Positions 43,254 to 52,552 of a DNA stretch of 64,000 bases are shown here, piece after piece (position 1 is the stretch's first letter; each line of letters begins with the position of its first letter). A program made the position numbers and the translations under genes. Source of the stretch: Exiguobacterium aurantiacum (lineage in GTDB: Bacteria; Bacillota; Bacilli; Exiguobacteriales; Exiguobacteriaceae); contig NZ_MKXO01000003.1 of the NCBI RefSeq assembly GCF_001766415.1, positions 124,001 through 188,000 of the forward strand, written 5' to 3'. The notes beneath the pieces were generated by a model. It had not been told where the DNA came from, ran no database searches, and saw only the letters and a list, made by a program, of their open reading frames with translations.

Positions 43254-44405
43254 ATGAATCGACTCAAAGTGATGACCATCGTCGGCACGCGCCCGGAAAT
43301 CATCCGTCTCTCGGCCGTCATCGCCAAGCTCGAGGCGTCGGAGGCGATCGAACACATCCTCGTCCACACCGGACAAAACTACGACTACGAGTTGAACGAG
43401 ATCTTTTTCGAGGACTTCGGTCTACGCACGCCCGACTACATCCTCGACGCCTCCGCTGACGGGCCGATGGCGACGATCGGCAACATCTTGATCGCGGTCG
43501 ATCCGGTGCTCAAGGCTGAACGACCGGACGCCGTCCTCATTCTCGGCGACACGAACAGCTGCCTCGCCGCCATCGCCGTCAAACGCCATAAAATCCCGAT
43601 CTTCCACATGGAGGCAGGGAACCGCTGCTTTGACGAACGGGTGCCGGAAGAGACGAACCGCCGCATCGTCGACCATATCGCCGATGTCAATTTGACGTAC
43701 AGCGACATCGCCCGCGAGTATCTTCTGAAAGAAGGGCTCCCGTCCGACCGCGTCATCAAGACGGGCAGTCCGATGTTCGAGGTGCTCACGCGCCAGCGAG
43801 ACAAAATCGACCACTCGGACGTGCTCGACCGGCTCGGTCTGACGGCAGGCGGCTACTTCGTCGTCTCCGCGCATCGGGACGAGAACATTAGTGCGGATGA
43901 GAACTTCTTCGATCTCGTCGACACGTTGAATGCGATCGCCGAGACGTACGACCTCCCGCTCATCATCAGCACGCATCCGCGCACCGCCAACCGGATTCGC
44001 GAGACCGGGGTGACGCTGCACCCGAATATCCGCACGCTCAAGCCGCTCGGGTTCAGCGACTACGTCCACTTGCAGATGTATGCGAAAGCGGTGCTCAGTG
44101 ACAGCGGGACGATCAGCGAGGAGAGTTCGATCCTCGGGCTGAAGGGCTTAAACATCCGCCAAGCGCACGAGCGGCCCGAGGCGATGGAAGAAGGGGCGGC
44201 GATGATGGTCGGCTTGAAACGCGACCGCGTCCTCCAGGCGCTCCGCGTGTTAGAGGAGACGGAGACGCCGATGCGCCTCGTTTCCGACTACGCGATGCCG
44301 AACGTGTCCGATAAAGTGCTCCGCATCTTGTTGTCGTACACGGATTATGTGATGCGTGAAGTGTGGAAACAGACTCCGGGGAGTCCGCTCAAGAAGGAGG
44401 TGTGA
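43254..44405 (+). CDS. UDP-GlcNAc 2-epimerase family, CapG/WbjD type
   Basis: A 383-residue GT-B-like epimerase. It has GTRPEIIRLSAVI at the N-terminus, HMEAGNRCFDERVPEE in the middle and SDSGTISEESS near the C-terminus. The NRCFDERVPEE form is that of CapG/WbjD, which makes UDP-L-FucNAc from UDP-L-PneNAc, rather than of WecB. CapE and CapF homologues lie downstream in the same operon (45159 and 48587), completing the UDP-L-FucNAc pathway. Plain UDP-ManNAc formation remains an alternative. Confidence 0.85.
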   Translation: MNRLKVMTIVGTRPEIIRLSAVIAKLEASEAIEHILVHTGQNYDYELNEIFFEDFGLRTPDYILDASADGPMATIGNILIAVDPVLKAERPDAVLILGDTNSCLAAIAVKRHKIPIFHMEAGNRCFDERVPEETNRRIVDHIADVNLTYSDIAREYLLKEGLPSDRVIKTGSPMFEVLTRQRDKIDHSDVLDRLGLTAGGYFVVSAHRDENISADENFFDLVDTLNAIAETYDLPLIISTHPRTANRIRETGVTLHPNIRTLKPLGFSDYVHLQMYAKAVLSDSGTISEESSILGLKGLNIRQAHERPEAMEEGAAMMVGLKRDRVLQALRVLEETETPMRLVSDYAMPNVSDKVLRILLSYTDYVMREVWKQTPGSPLKKEV

Positions 44406-44408
44406 GGG

Positions 44409-45050
44409 ATGCGCTATTTGAATCAAAAGCGGAAACTCGACATCGTCTTAAGTTCACTCGCACTATTTTTGCTCGCACCGTTGCTCGTGTTGATCGCGAT
44501 TTTGATCAAACTCGACTCGAAAGGACCGGTCCTGTTCAAACAGCAGCGCGTCGGTCAGGACGAGACGTTGTTTTGGATCTATAAGTTCCGGACGATGCGG
44601 GACGACACGCCGAAAGACGTGCCGACCCACATGTTCGCCGACTCGACGAAACACATCACGCCGATCGGTAGCGTCCTCAGGAAGACGAGCCTCGACGAAC
44701 TCCCGCAACTCGTCAACATTTTAAAAGGCGACATGGCGCTCGTCGGTCCGCGGCCGGCGCTGTGGAATCAGACCGACTTGATCGAGGCGAGACGCGCAGA
44801 AGGCGTCGCCCCGGTCAAACCAGGCCTGACCGGTTGGGCGCAAGTGAAAGGACGCGATGAGCTCCCGATCGAGGTGAAGGCGAAGTTTGACGGGGATTAC
44901 GTCCGGCACATGGGTCACCGTCTCGACCTCGTCTGTATCTTGTTGACGGTCCGAAACGTCCTCCTTCGCAAAGGCATCATCGAAGGGCAGGTCGAACCGC
45001 CGACCGTCCCGTTGAAAGAAAAAGAGATGACACATGTTGCGAAAAAATGA
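44409..45050 (+). CDS. Initiating sugar-phosphate transferase
   Basis: A 213-residue membrane enzyme that starts the repeat unit by moving a sugar phosphate to undecaprenyl phosphate. One N-terminal membrane helix (IVLSSLALFLLAPLLVLIAILI) is followed by the catalytic region with FKQQRVG, YKFRTM, DELPQLVNILKGDM and LVGPRPA. This small form matches the PglC/EpsL/CapM group. It begins 4 bases after the epimerase gene with AAGGAGG. FucNAc, or a 4-amino sugar, is a plausible first sugar from neighbours. Confidence 0.92.
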   Translation: MRYLNQKRKLDIVLSSLALFLLAPLLVLIAILIKLDSKGPVLFKQQRVGQDETLFWIYKFRTMRDDTPKDVPTHMFADSTKHITPIGSVLRKTSLDELPQLVNILKGDMALVGPRPALWNQTDLIEARRAEGVAPVKPGLTGWAQVKGRDELPIEVKAKFDGDYVRHMGHRLDLVCILLTVRNVLLRKGIIEGQVEPPTVPLKEKEMTHVAKK

Positions 45051-45158
45051 TAGGAGTTTCCCTTCTATTACCAATTCATTTCAAATTTGGCGGGTAAAAG
45101 ACTTCATACACAAGCTCCTGACCTCTCAGACAATGCACCTCAGAAAGGAGACTCGATC

Positions 45159-46202
45159 ATGTTTTCGAATAAGACTTTGCTCATCACCGGCGGGACCGGC
45201 TCGTTCGGCAACGCCGTCATGGAACGGTTCCTCCATACGGACATTAAAGAGATCCGCATCTTCTCACGTGACGAGAAAAAACAAGAAGACATCCGCAAAC
45301 GCTACAACGATGACAAACTGAAATTTTACATCGGTGACGTGCGCGATTCGAATAGCGTCAAGAACGCGATGTACGGCGTCGATTACGTGTTCCACGCCGC
45401 GGCGCTCAAACAAGTCCCCTCGTGCGAATTTTTCCCGATCGAAGCCGTCAAGACGAACATCCTAGGCACCGAGAACGTCTTGAACGCTGCCGTCGACGCC
45501 GGTGTCGCCAAAGTGATCTGCCTGTCGACCGACAAGGCGGCCTATCCGATCAACGCGATGGGCATCTCGAAAGCGATGATGGAAAAAGTATTCGTCGCCA
45601 AGGCACGCGCCGTCGGTCCGGACAGGACGCTCATCTGTGGTACCCGTTACGGTAACGTCATGGCGTCCCGCGGCTCGGTCATCCCGCTCTTCGTCGAACA
45701 GATCAAAAACGGGGAACCGCTCACCGTGACCGACCCGCTCATGACCCGGTTCTTGATGAGTCTCAGTGACGCGGTCGAGCTCGTCGTGTTCGCCTTCAAT
45801 TATGCGCACGCGGGCGACATCATGGTCCAAAAATCACCGGCTTCGACGATTCAAGACCTCGCCGAGGCGCTCAAACAATTGTTCCAAGTCGACAATCCGG
45901 TCAAAGTCATCGGTACCCGGCATGGCGAGAAGACGTTCGAGACGCTCATGACACGTGAAGAACACGTCCTCGCCGAAGATATGGGTGGTTTCTTCCGCGT
46001 CCCGGCTGACAACCGTGACCTCAACTACGATAAATATTTCAGTGAAGGCAGCAGGGAGCTGACGGTCCAAGGCGAGTACAACTCGAACAACACCGAACAG
46101 CTCGGCGTCGAAGACGTGAAACGGCTGCTGTTGACGCTGCCCTACATTCAAGCAGAACTCGCAGCTTGGCACGTGCCGAGCTCGACGAAGCGGATCGGGT
46201 GA
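45159..46202 (+). CDS. UDP-GlcNAc 4,6-dehydratase/5-epimerase, CapE/WbjB type
   Basis: Extended SDR of 347 residues. It has GGTGSFGNAV at residues 9-18 and the active-site stretch CLSTDKAAYPINAMGISKAMMEK. The catalytic tyrosine position is methionine, as in CapE/FlaA1-type enzymes, where lysine is kept. CapE converts UDP-GlcNAc to the 4-keto-6-deoxy-L-talo form, the first step to UDP-L-FucNAc. ATG 45159 follows AAGGAG; the frame opened upstream at 45087 has no site. A gap of 108 bases precedes it, the largest in the operon. Confidence 0.88.
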   Translation: MFSNKTLLITGGTGSFGNAVMERFLHTDIKEIRIFSRDEKKQEDIRKRYNDDKLKFYIGDVRDSNSVKNAMYGVDYVFHAAALKQVPSCEFFPIEAVKTNILGTENVLNAAVDAGVAKVICLSTDKAAYPINAMGISKAMMEKVFVAKARAVGPDRTLICGTRYGNVMASRGSVIPLFVEQIKNGEPLTVTDPLMTRFLMSLSDAVELVVFAFNYAHAGDIMVQKSPASTIQDLAEALKQLFQVDNPVKVIGTRHGEKTFETLMTREEHVLAEDMGGFFRVPADNRDLNYDKYFSEGSRELTVQGEYNSNNTEQLGVEDVKRLLLTLPYIQAELAAWHVPSSTKRIG

Positions 46203-46209
46203 GGTGAAT

Positions 46210-47343
46210 ATGATGAAACAACGACTCGTCTTCATCACGAACATCGCCGCCCCGTATCAAGTCAAGTTCTGCTACGCGCTCCAAGAACATTTCGATACCG
46301 AGTTTTGGTTTTATGACCAATTGACTGCCCGACGTCCCGACTGGTGGAAAGTCCCGCTCGGCGACCGCTGTAAAGTGCTCAAAAGCAACTACTTCGCCGG
46401 ACCATTGAACTATGTGTCACTCCAAGTGTTCCAAGAACTTGCCCGCTTCAAACCGGACATCATTCTCGTCGCCGGCTTCACACCGCTGCACTCGCTCATC
46501 TTGAAGCTCGCGAAACGGAAAGGCAGTAAAGTCGTCGTCTTGAGCGAGCCGATCCGCGACGTGTCGGGTGAGGATAACGCCTCGGACAAGCTGCTCGAAC
46601 AAGCGAACGCGAAGTGGAAGACACGGATCATCCACACGATGTTCCGTGACGCCGACCTGATCTTCGGAATGGGACAAGTCGCCCGCGACCAATTCGTCCG
46701 CGAGTTCGGATTCATGGAAGAACAAGTCGTCAACGCCCCGTACCCGATCGATATCGACGCCTATTTCGACCATCCGCTCCGCGTGAAGCGCCGAGGTGAC
46801 CCGATCCGGATCTTGTTCGCGAACCGGCTCATCGACCGCTACCAACCGCTCGTCGCCCTAGAAGCGTACCGGGCCTTGAAACAAGACTATCCGAACCTGT
46901 CGCTCGCGTTGAACCGGGACGGACACTTGTACGAGGCGTGTCGTGACTACATCAAGGAGCATGACCTCGAAGGTGTGACGTTCTTGGATGAAATCGACGC
47001 CTGGGACAATATGCATCTCGTCTATCGTGACTCGGACATCTTAGTCTTGCCGGCGACCTATTCGAACGGCAACTTGACGATCATCGAGGCGTGCGCGTCC
47101 GGGATGGGCGTCATCGTCAGCCGTCAAGTCGACAACGTCTCGGGGCATTTGACGGAAGGGGAGAACTGTTTCAAATGTGAGCCGACCGCTGCGTCGCTCG
47201 AGGTGTCGCTCCGGAACTACCTGGAAGCACCGGAACGGCTCGCGACGCATGGCGCCCTGTCAAAACAAAGCGTCGAGAATCGTCGCAACCGTGCGACCGC
47301 GGCGACGTATCGCCAACTGTTCACGCAAGCTCACATCATTTGA
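46210..47343 (+). CDS. Glycosyltransferase, GT-B fold
   Basis: A 377-residue enzyme. The N-terminal half has TNIAAPYQVKF and a Rossmann segment (PDIILVAGF); the C-terminal donor domain has ILFANRLIDRYQP and NLTIIEACASGMGVIVSRQ, carrying the EX7E-like glutamates of GT4. It adds a repeat-unit sugar. ATG 46210 or 46213 are both possible; GAGGTG lies just upstream. It follows CapE directly and precedes the ATP-grasp gene by 20 bases. Confidence 0.82.
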   Translation: MMKQRLVFITNIAAPYQVKFCYALQEHFDTEFWFYDQLTARRPDWWKVPLGDRCKVLKSNYFAGPLNYVSLQVFQELARFKPDIILVAGFTPLHSLILKLAKRKGSKVVVLSEPIRDVSGEDNASDKLLEQANAKWKTRIIHTMFRDADLIFGMGQVARDQFVREFGFMEEQVVNAPYPIDIDAYFDHPLRVKRRGDPIRILFANRLIDRYQPLVALEAYRALKQDYPNLSLALNRDGHLYEACRDYIKEHDLEGVTFLDEIDAWDNMHLVYRDSDILVLPATYSNGNLTIIEACASGMGVIVSRQVDNVSGHLTEGENCFKCEPTAASLEVSLRNYLEAPERLATHGALSKQSVENRRNRATAATYRQLFTQAHII

Positions 47344-47363
47344 CGCCAAAGGAGACCAACGAC

Positions 47364-48623
47364 ATGGTGAAGCTCATGCTGTTAGGAGGAGCGATGCATC
47401 AAACGCCCGTCATTTTAAAGGCGAAAGAGAAAGGGATCTTCACGATTCTGTGCGATTTCTTGCCGGACAATCCGGGGCGAAACGTCGCTGACCGCTATTA
47501 TTGCGTCAGTACACTCGACCGCGAACGCGTGCTCGAAGTGGCACGCGAGGAACAGATTGACGGGATCATCGCTTACGCGTCAGACCCGGCCGCTCGCACT
47601 GCGGCTTATGTCGGCGAAGCGCTCGGACTCGTCACGAACCCGTTCCAGACGGTCGAGACGTTGACGAATAAGGTCAAGTTCCGCGCCTTCTTGAAAGCGA
47701 ACGGCTTCCCGACACCTGAGGCATACGCCTTCACCGAATTCGAAACGGCCGTTTTGGCACTGTCGACGCTGCGTGGGACGTACGTCGTCAAACCAGCCGA
47801 CTCGTCGGGCAGCAAAGGGATTAGCCGCATCACCTCGTCGGATACGCCCAGGAGGATTCGCGAAAAGCTAGCCGCCGCCTTCGAGGTGTCACCGGGCGGG
47901 GAAATCGTCGTCGAACAGTTCGTCAAACGTGACGGCTATCAAGTCGCCGGAGACGGGTTCGTCGTCGACGGGAAACTTGTCTTTCGTTGTTTCGGCAACA
48001 GCCATTTCAACGTGAGAGGCGTCAACCCGTTCGCGCCCATCGGTGCGAGCTTCCCGAGCGTCCAACCGGACCGCGTCCAAGCGAAAGTCCACGCCACGCT
48101 TCAACGCATGATCACGAAAGTCGGGCTGAAGAACGGTCCGCTCAACTTCGACATTTTCGTCAGTAAAGGTGACGTCTACTTGATGGACATCGGCCCCCGT
48201 AACGGCGGCAACTATATCCCGCAGATCATCGAACAGGCGACCGGTGTCGACATGGTGAGCGCGACGATCGACCTCGCGCTCGGACGACCGGTCGAACTGG
48301 AAATGAAACATGTCACGACGCCGTCGAGTTACTTCATTCTCGGCAGCCAGATCCCAGGCCGTTTTATCGGACTCACGTTCGCATCCAAAGGGTACACGAT
48401 CGTCAAATCGAATTTGGCCTACGCGATCGGTACGGATATTCCGTGCTTCGAAGGGGCGAACAAATCGCTCGGCAGCCTCATCCTTCGGTTTGAAGACGTG
48501 CCGACGATGCTCCGCTTGCTCGATCATCCGGACAAATGGGTGACGCTTCACGTCACGCCGGCTACTCAACGGAAGGAGGGATTATCATGGACATCGTCGT
48601 CACCGGAGCAAACGGCTTTCTAG
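47364..48623 (+). CDS. ATP-grasp ligase of the capsule operon
   Basis: A 419-residue ATP-grasp enzyme resembling carbamoyl-phosphate synthase large-chain domains. A preATP-grasp domain (LMLLGGAMHQTPVI) is followed by the ATP-binding parts YVVKPADSSGSKGI and VEQFV, and the metal-binding end LMDIGPRNGGNYIPQ. It probably ligates an amino acid or other acid to an amine, perhaps as a decoration of the repeat unit. The last 37 bases overlap the CapF gene in another frame, so its C-terminal tail is encoded in overlap. ATG 47364 follows AAAGGAG. Confidence 0.82.
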   Translation: MVKLMLLGGAMHQTPVILKAKEKGIFTILCDFLPDNPGRNVADRYYCVSTLDRERVLEVAREEQIDGIIAYASDPAARTAAYVGEALGLVTNPFQTVETLTNKVKFRAFLKANGFPTPEAYAFTEFETAVLALSTLRGTYVVKPADSSGSKGISRITSSDTPRRIREKLAAAFEVSPGGEIVVEQFVKRDGYQVAGDGFVVDGKLVFRCFGNSHFNVRGVNPFAPIGASFPSVQPDRVQAKVHATLQRMITKVGLKNGPLNFDIFVSKGDVYLMDIGPRNGGNYIPQIIEQATGVDMVSATIDLALGRPVELEMKHVTTPSSYFILGSQIPGRFIGLTFASKGYTIVKSNLAYAIGTDIPCFEGANKSLGSLILRFEDVPTMLRLLDHPDKWVTLHVTPATQRKEGLSWTSSSPEQTAF

Positions 48624-49702
48624 GAAAACACCTCACGCACGCACTTGAACAGGATGGGCACAACGTCCTTAAAGTCACGCGGGAGACACACTTCGCTGAA
48701 CGGAGCCGGATGCTCCGAGCGGCCGACTTCGTCTTCCATCTCGCCGGCATCAACCGGCCGGAAGACCCGCACGAATTCATCACCGGTAACGTCGATTTGA
48801 CCGAGGTCATCGCGACGGAGCTGTTGTCATACAACCCGGTCCCGATCGTGTTCGCCTCGTCGATCCAGGCGACGCAAGACAACGACTACGGCCGCAGCAA
48901 GCGGGACGCGGAAAACGTGCTCGTCGTCTACAGCGAACGCTCGGAGACGCGGGTCCACTTGTTCCGCTTGCCGAACGTGTTCGGGAAGTGGGGGCAACCC
49001 TTTTATAACAGCGCCGTCACGACATTCTGTCATCAGATCTCGCGCGGCGAGACGGTCACGGTGAACGATCCGGACCGATTGCTCACGCTCGCCCACGTCG
49101 ATGATGTCGTCGCCTCGTTTCTTGACACGTTGACGACGGACGTCGCGCTCTATCCGACGGTTCCGGCGCATGAGATCTCCCTGCTCGACGTCGTCCGTAC
49201 GCTCGAGGCGTTCGAGACGATGCGAGCGGCGCACAGCGTACCGGACTTGTCGGACGCGTTCACGAAACAGCTGTATAGCACGTACACGAGTTACTTGCCG
49301 AGAGAGCGGATGGTGACACCGCTCCTGATGCACCGCGACGCGCGCGGCTCGTTCACCGAGTTCTTGAAGACGCCGGACCGGGGGCAAGTGTCCGTCAACG
49401 TCGCCAAGCCCGGCATCAAAAAAGGGGAACATTGGCACGACACGAAGCATGAGCAATTCCTCGTCGTCAGTGGAGAAGGTGTCATCCGTCTCCGATTGGT
49501 CGACGACACGGAAGTCATGACGTTCCATGTGAGCGGGGAAACGCTCGAAGTCGTCGAGATCCCACCTGGATACGTCCACAATATCGAGAACGTCGGCACG
49601 ACCGACCTCGTCACCATCATGTGGGTGAACGAACCGTTCGACCCGGGCCAGCCCGACACGTACGCCGATACCGTCGCCCGAGCTGAAACCGAAGTGCTGT
49701 GA
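48587..49702 (+). CDS. CapF/WbjC-type bifunctional reductase with cupin domain
   Basis: A 371-residue protein with an N-terminal SDR domain (TGANGFLGKHL at about 6-16; YGRSKRDAEN with the YxxxK pair) and a C-terminal cupin (about 250-371; GEHWHDTKHEQF with metal-binding histidines). CapF epimerises and reduces the CapE product to UDP-L-6-deoxytalose-NAc (PneNAc). ATG 48587 follows GGAAGGAGGG. The start lies inside the end of the ATP-grasp gene. With CapE and CapG this makes the full UDP-L-FucNAc route, though the three genes are not adjacent. Confidence 0.9.
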   Translation: MDIVVTGANGFLGKHLTHALEQDGHNVLKVTRETHFAERSRMLRAADFVFHLAGINRPEDPHEFITGNVDLTEVIATELLSYNPVPIVFASSIQATQDNDYGRSKRDAENVLVVYSERSETRVHLFRLPNVFGKWGQPFYNSAVTTFCHQISRGETVTVNDPDRLLTLAHVDDVVASFLDTLTTDVALYPTVPAHEISLLDVVRTLEAFETMRAAHSVPDLSDAFTKQLYSTYTSYLPRERMVTPLLMHRDARGSFTEFLKTPDRGQVSVNVAKPGIKKGEHWHDTKHEQFLVVSGEGVIRLRLVDDTEVMTFHVSGETLEVVEIPPGYVHNIENVGTTDLVTIMWVNEPFDPGQPDTYADTVARAETEVL

Positions 49703-49714
49703 GGAGGAAACGCG

Positions 49715-50695
49715 ATGATCATGGTCAGTATCAACTGCATCACCTATAACCATGAGGCGTATATCGGTCAGACGATCGAAGGATTCCTCATGCAGGAGAC
49801 GGATTTCGACTTCGAGATCCTGATCCATGAGGATGCGTCGACGGACCGGACGGCCGAGATCGTCCGAAGTTACGAACGTCTTCACCCCGACAAGATCCGG
49901 GTCATTTATCAGACGGAGAATCAGTACTCAAAAGGCGTGTTCGTCAACTTGTTGAACGAAGAGCGGGCCCGCGGCAAATACGTCGCCCTCTGTGACGGTG
50001 ACGACTACTGGATCGACCCGCACAAGTTGCAAAAGCAAGTCGACTACATGGAAGCAAATCCCGACTGCACGCTTTGCTTCCACGACGCCTACGTTGAGAC
50101 GGACGACACGTTGCATACGGATTGGCGCGTCATTCCATGGATGCCTGAGAACCGAAAGTATGCGTCGTTTGAAGCACGGACGTACAACGCCGGTGAGCTG
50201 CAACTGCTCGGGTTCATCCCGACGATGTCGATGTTGTACCGAAACGGGCTGATCATGGGCGGGCCGGACTGGTTGAGCGATGCGCCGGCAAAAGACGGGG
50301 CGATGAAACTGTACGTCGCGAGTCATGGCTACGCTTACTATATGCCCGAGGTGATGAGCGTCTACCGATATGGCGTCGCAGGATCGGCGACGACGATCTG
50401 GAACGAAGGGGACCTCGAGCGGGATATCGCGCGTCACGAGGCGTTCATCCGCTTCATCGATACGTTCGATGCGTATTCAAACGGACAGTATCATCAAGAG
50501 ATGGAACTTTCCCGCATCTCGTTCGAGGTCGGGCTGCACCGGCTGAGACGAGACTATGCCGCTTTAAAGTCACCACGATACGATCGCTACCTTGACCGTT
50601 TCGTCGGGAAAGAGCGGATTCGTCCTTACTTGATGGTGCGGCATCCGATCGTCACCGAACTGTTGATTCGGCTTCGGTCGCGGCAACTGATATAA
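49715..50695 (+). CDS. Glycosyltransferase family 2 protein
   Basis: A 326-residue GT-A transferase. It begins VSINCITYNHEAYIG, with HEDASTDRTAEI and the metal-binding DGDDYW at about residues 94-99. The group often attaches deoxy or amino sugars in O-antigen and capsule clusters. It follows the CapF gene by 12 bases with GAGGAGGA, and is followed by the WbqC-like gene. Donor not determinable from sequence. Confidence 0.88.
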   Translation: MIMVSINCITYNHEAYIGQTIEGFLMQETDFDFEILIHEDASTDRTAEIVRSYERLHPDKIRVIYQTENQYSKGVFVNLLNEERARGKYVALCDGDDYWIDPHKLQKQVDYMEANPDCTLCFHDAYVETDDTLHTDWRVIPWMPENRKYASFEARTYNAGELQLLGFIPTMSMLYRNGLIMGGPDWLSDAPAKDGAMKLYVASHGYAYYMPEVMSVYRYGVAGSATTIWNEGDLERDIARHEAFIRFIDTFDAYSNGQYHQEMELSRISFEVGLHRLRRDYAALKSPRYDRYLDRFVGKERIRPYLMVRHPIVTELLIRLRSRQLI

Positions 50696-50708
50696 GGGGG
50701 TCGTAAAC

Positions 50709-51407
50709 TTGAAACTGGCAATCATGCAACCTTACTATTTTCCATACCTCGGCTACTTCCAACTCATGGCCGCGGTCGACACGTTCGTCATCCTTGACGA
50801 TGTCCAGTTCATTAAAGGGGGCTGGATCCATCGCAACACAATCCTGCTCGAGGGTAAAACGAAGCCGATTTTAATGCCGGTCGAGCACATGTCCCAATTG
50901 CGTTTGATCAATGAGCATGACCGTGTGCTTGATTCGAAGCAGCGGCACTCCCAGTTACGCCTCATCCGTCACGCCTATCAGCACGCGCCACACTTTGCGG
51001 ACGTCATGCCGATGGTCGAGCGGATCATGAAAGACGAGGAGCGGAACGTCGCCGCTTACTTAGGGCGTCTCTTGAGTGAGGTGCGTGACTATGTCGGACT
51101 CGACACATCAATCCTCTATTCGTCGGAGCTCACGAACGACAAAAATGCGAAATGTGAGCATCTCGTTTTATCCATCTGTGAACATTTAGATGCGGACCAT
51201 TACATCAACGCGATCGGGGGCACGGCCTTATACGATAAAGCGATGTTCGCCGAAGCCGGGGTCGAGCTCGACTTCATTAAGATGGACCCGGTCACATACC
51301 GGCAATTCAATGAACCGTTCACACCGAACTTGTCGATCATCGATGTGCTCATGTTCAACTCGAAACCGAAAGTCCGCGAGCTGCTGAACGCCTACACGCT
51401 AACTTGA
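50709..51407 (+). CDS. WbqC-family protein
   Basis: A 232-residue protein of the WbqC family. It begins IMQPYYFPYLGYFQLM and contains DDVQFIKGGWIHRN, the family hallmark. Members are found with DegT-type aminotransferases in clusters for 4-amino sugars; their reaction is not established as far as I know, though an acyl-transfer role is often suggested. The start is TTG 50709 after AAGGGGGTCG. The DegT gene follows after 23 bases. Confidence 0.88.
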   Translation: MKLAIMQPYYFPYLGYFQLMAAVDTFVILDDVQFIKGGWIHRNTILLEGKTKPILMPVEHMSQLRLINEHDRVLDSKQRHSQLRLIRHAYQHAPHFADVMPMVERIMKDEERNVAAYLGRLLSEVRDYVGLDTSILYSSELTNDKNAKCEHLVLSICEHLDADHYINAIGGTALYDKAMFAEAGVELDFIKMDPVTYRQFNEPFTPNLSIIDVLMFNSKPKVRELLNAYTLT

Positions 51408-51430
51408 CTTAATAGAAGGAGAGGGACTAG

Positions 51431-52552
51431 ATGAACTTACCGAAACACGATCTGTCGCCGCCGATCGCCGTGACACGTCCGGCGATGCCTGAGTTCGAGG
51501 CGTACGTCGAGATGATCCGACCGCTCTGGGACAGCCGCTGGCTCAGCAATCGCGGCGAACACGTCCGCGCACTCGAAGAAGAATTGACGGAATTGCTCGG
51601 TACAGAGCACGTCTCGCTCCTGACGAACGGACATTTGGCGCTCGAGACGGCGATTGACGTCCTCGGCCTCTCGGGCGAGGTCATCACGACACCGTTCACG
51701 TTCGCCTCGACGACGCATGCGCTCGTCCGAAAAGGATTGACACCGGTCTTTTGTGACATCAATCCGCTCGACTATACGCTAGACGTCTCGCAGCTCGAGT
51801 CGCTCATCACCGACAAGACGTCGGCCATCCTTCCGGTGCACGTGTACGGTAACGTCTGCCACGTCGACGAGATCGATCGCATCGCCAAACGGCACGGGTT
51901 GAAAGTGTTGTACGATGCGGCCCATGCGTTCGGGGTCACGTATCAAGGACGGAGCATCGCCACATATGGAGACATGAGCATGTTCAGTTTCCATGCGACG
52001 AAAGTATTCCATACGATCGAGGGCGGTGCGCTCGCCTACAATGAGCCGAGTCACCACGCCGCCATCGAACAGGCCGTTAACTTTGGCATCACCGGACCCG
52101 AAGCGGTCGAATCGGTCGGGGGCAACGCCAAGATGAACGAGTTCCAGGCGGCGATGGGGCGCTGTAACTTGCCGCGGTTCGAGCACGACGTCATGAAACG
52201 GCGCGCTATCGTCGAACGCTATGACGAACGGCTCAGGGGAATCCCGACGATTCGCTTGAACCGCCGAGGCGACGACACCGTCTCAAACTACGCCTACTAT
52301 CCGGTGCTGTTCAAAGGCGACCGACGCCGCCGCGACGAGATGATGGCTTGGCTCGCCGAGCACGGCATCTTCGCCCGGAAGTACTTTTATCCGCTCGTCA
52401 CCGATTTTAGTTGTTATACGTTCGACGCCCGCGTGCCGAACGCGAAATATGTATCCGACCGCATCTTGACGCTGCCGCTCTATCCGGACATGACGCTCGA
52501 GATGGTCGACCGGATTTGCGACTTGATTATTGAAGGAGGGAACCGGACATGA
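51431..52552 (+). CDS. DegT/DnrJ/EryC1/StrS aminotransferase (VioA-like)
   Basis: PLP-dependent sugar aminotransferase of 373 residues. The PLP lysine is K191 in [15 protein letters not shown], the form seen in VioA-type dTDP-4-keto-6-deoxyglucose aminotransferases. It would make dTDP-4-amino-4,6-dideoxyhexose from the RmlB product. RmlA and RmlB genes follow at once, the RmlA gene overlapping by four bases, so the pathway is coded in one block. Start after GAAGGAGAGGG. Confidence 0.88.
   Translation: MNLPKHDLSPPIAVTRPAMPEFEAYVEMIRPLWDSRWLSNRGEHVRALEEELTELLGTEHVSLLTNGHLALETAIDVLGLSGEVITTPFTFASTTHALVRKGLTPVFCDINPLDYTLDVSQLESLITDKTSAILPVHVYGNVCHVDEIDRIAKRHGLKVLYDAAHAFGVTYQGRSIATYGDMSMFSFHATKVFHTIEGGALAYNEPSHHAAIEQAVNFGITGPEAVESVGGNAKMNEFQAAMGRCNLPRFEHDVMKRRAIVERYDERLRGIPTIRLNRRGDDTVSNYAYYPVLFKGDRRRRDEMMAWLAEHGIFARKYFYPLVTDFSCYTFDARVPNAKYVSDRILTLPLYPDMTLEMVDRICDLIIEGGNRT

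Noticed and set aside
48827-49885. 352-codon open frame opposite the capF gene
   Set aside because: Same artefact; the plus-strand CapF with both domains is certain.
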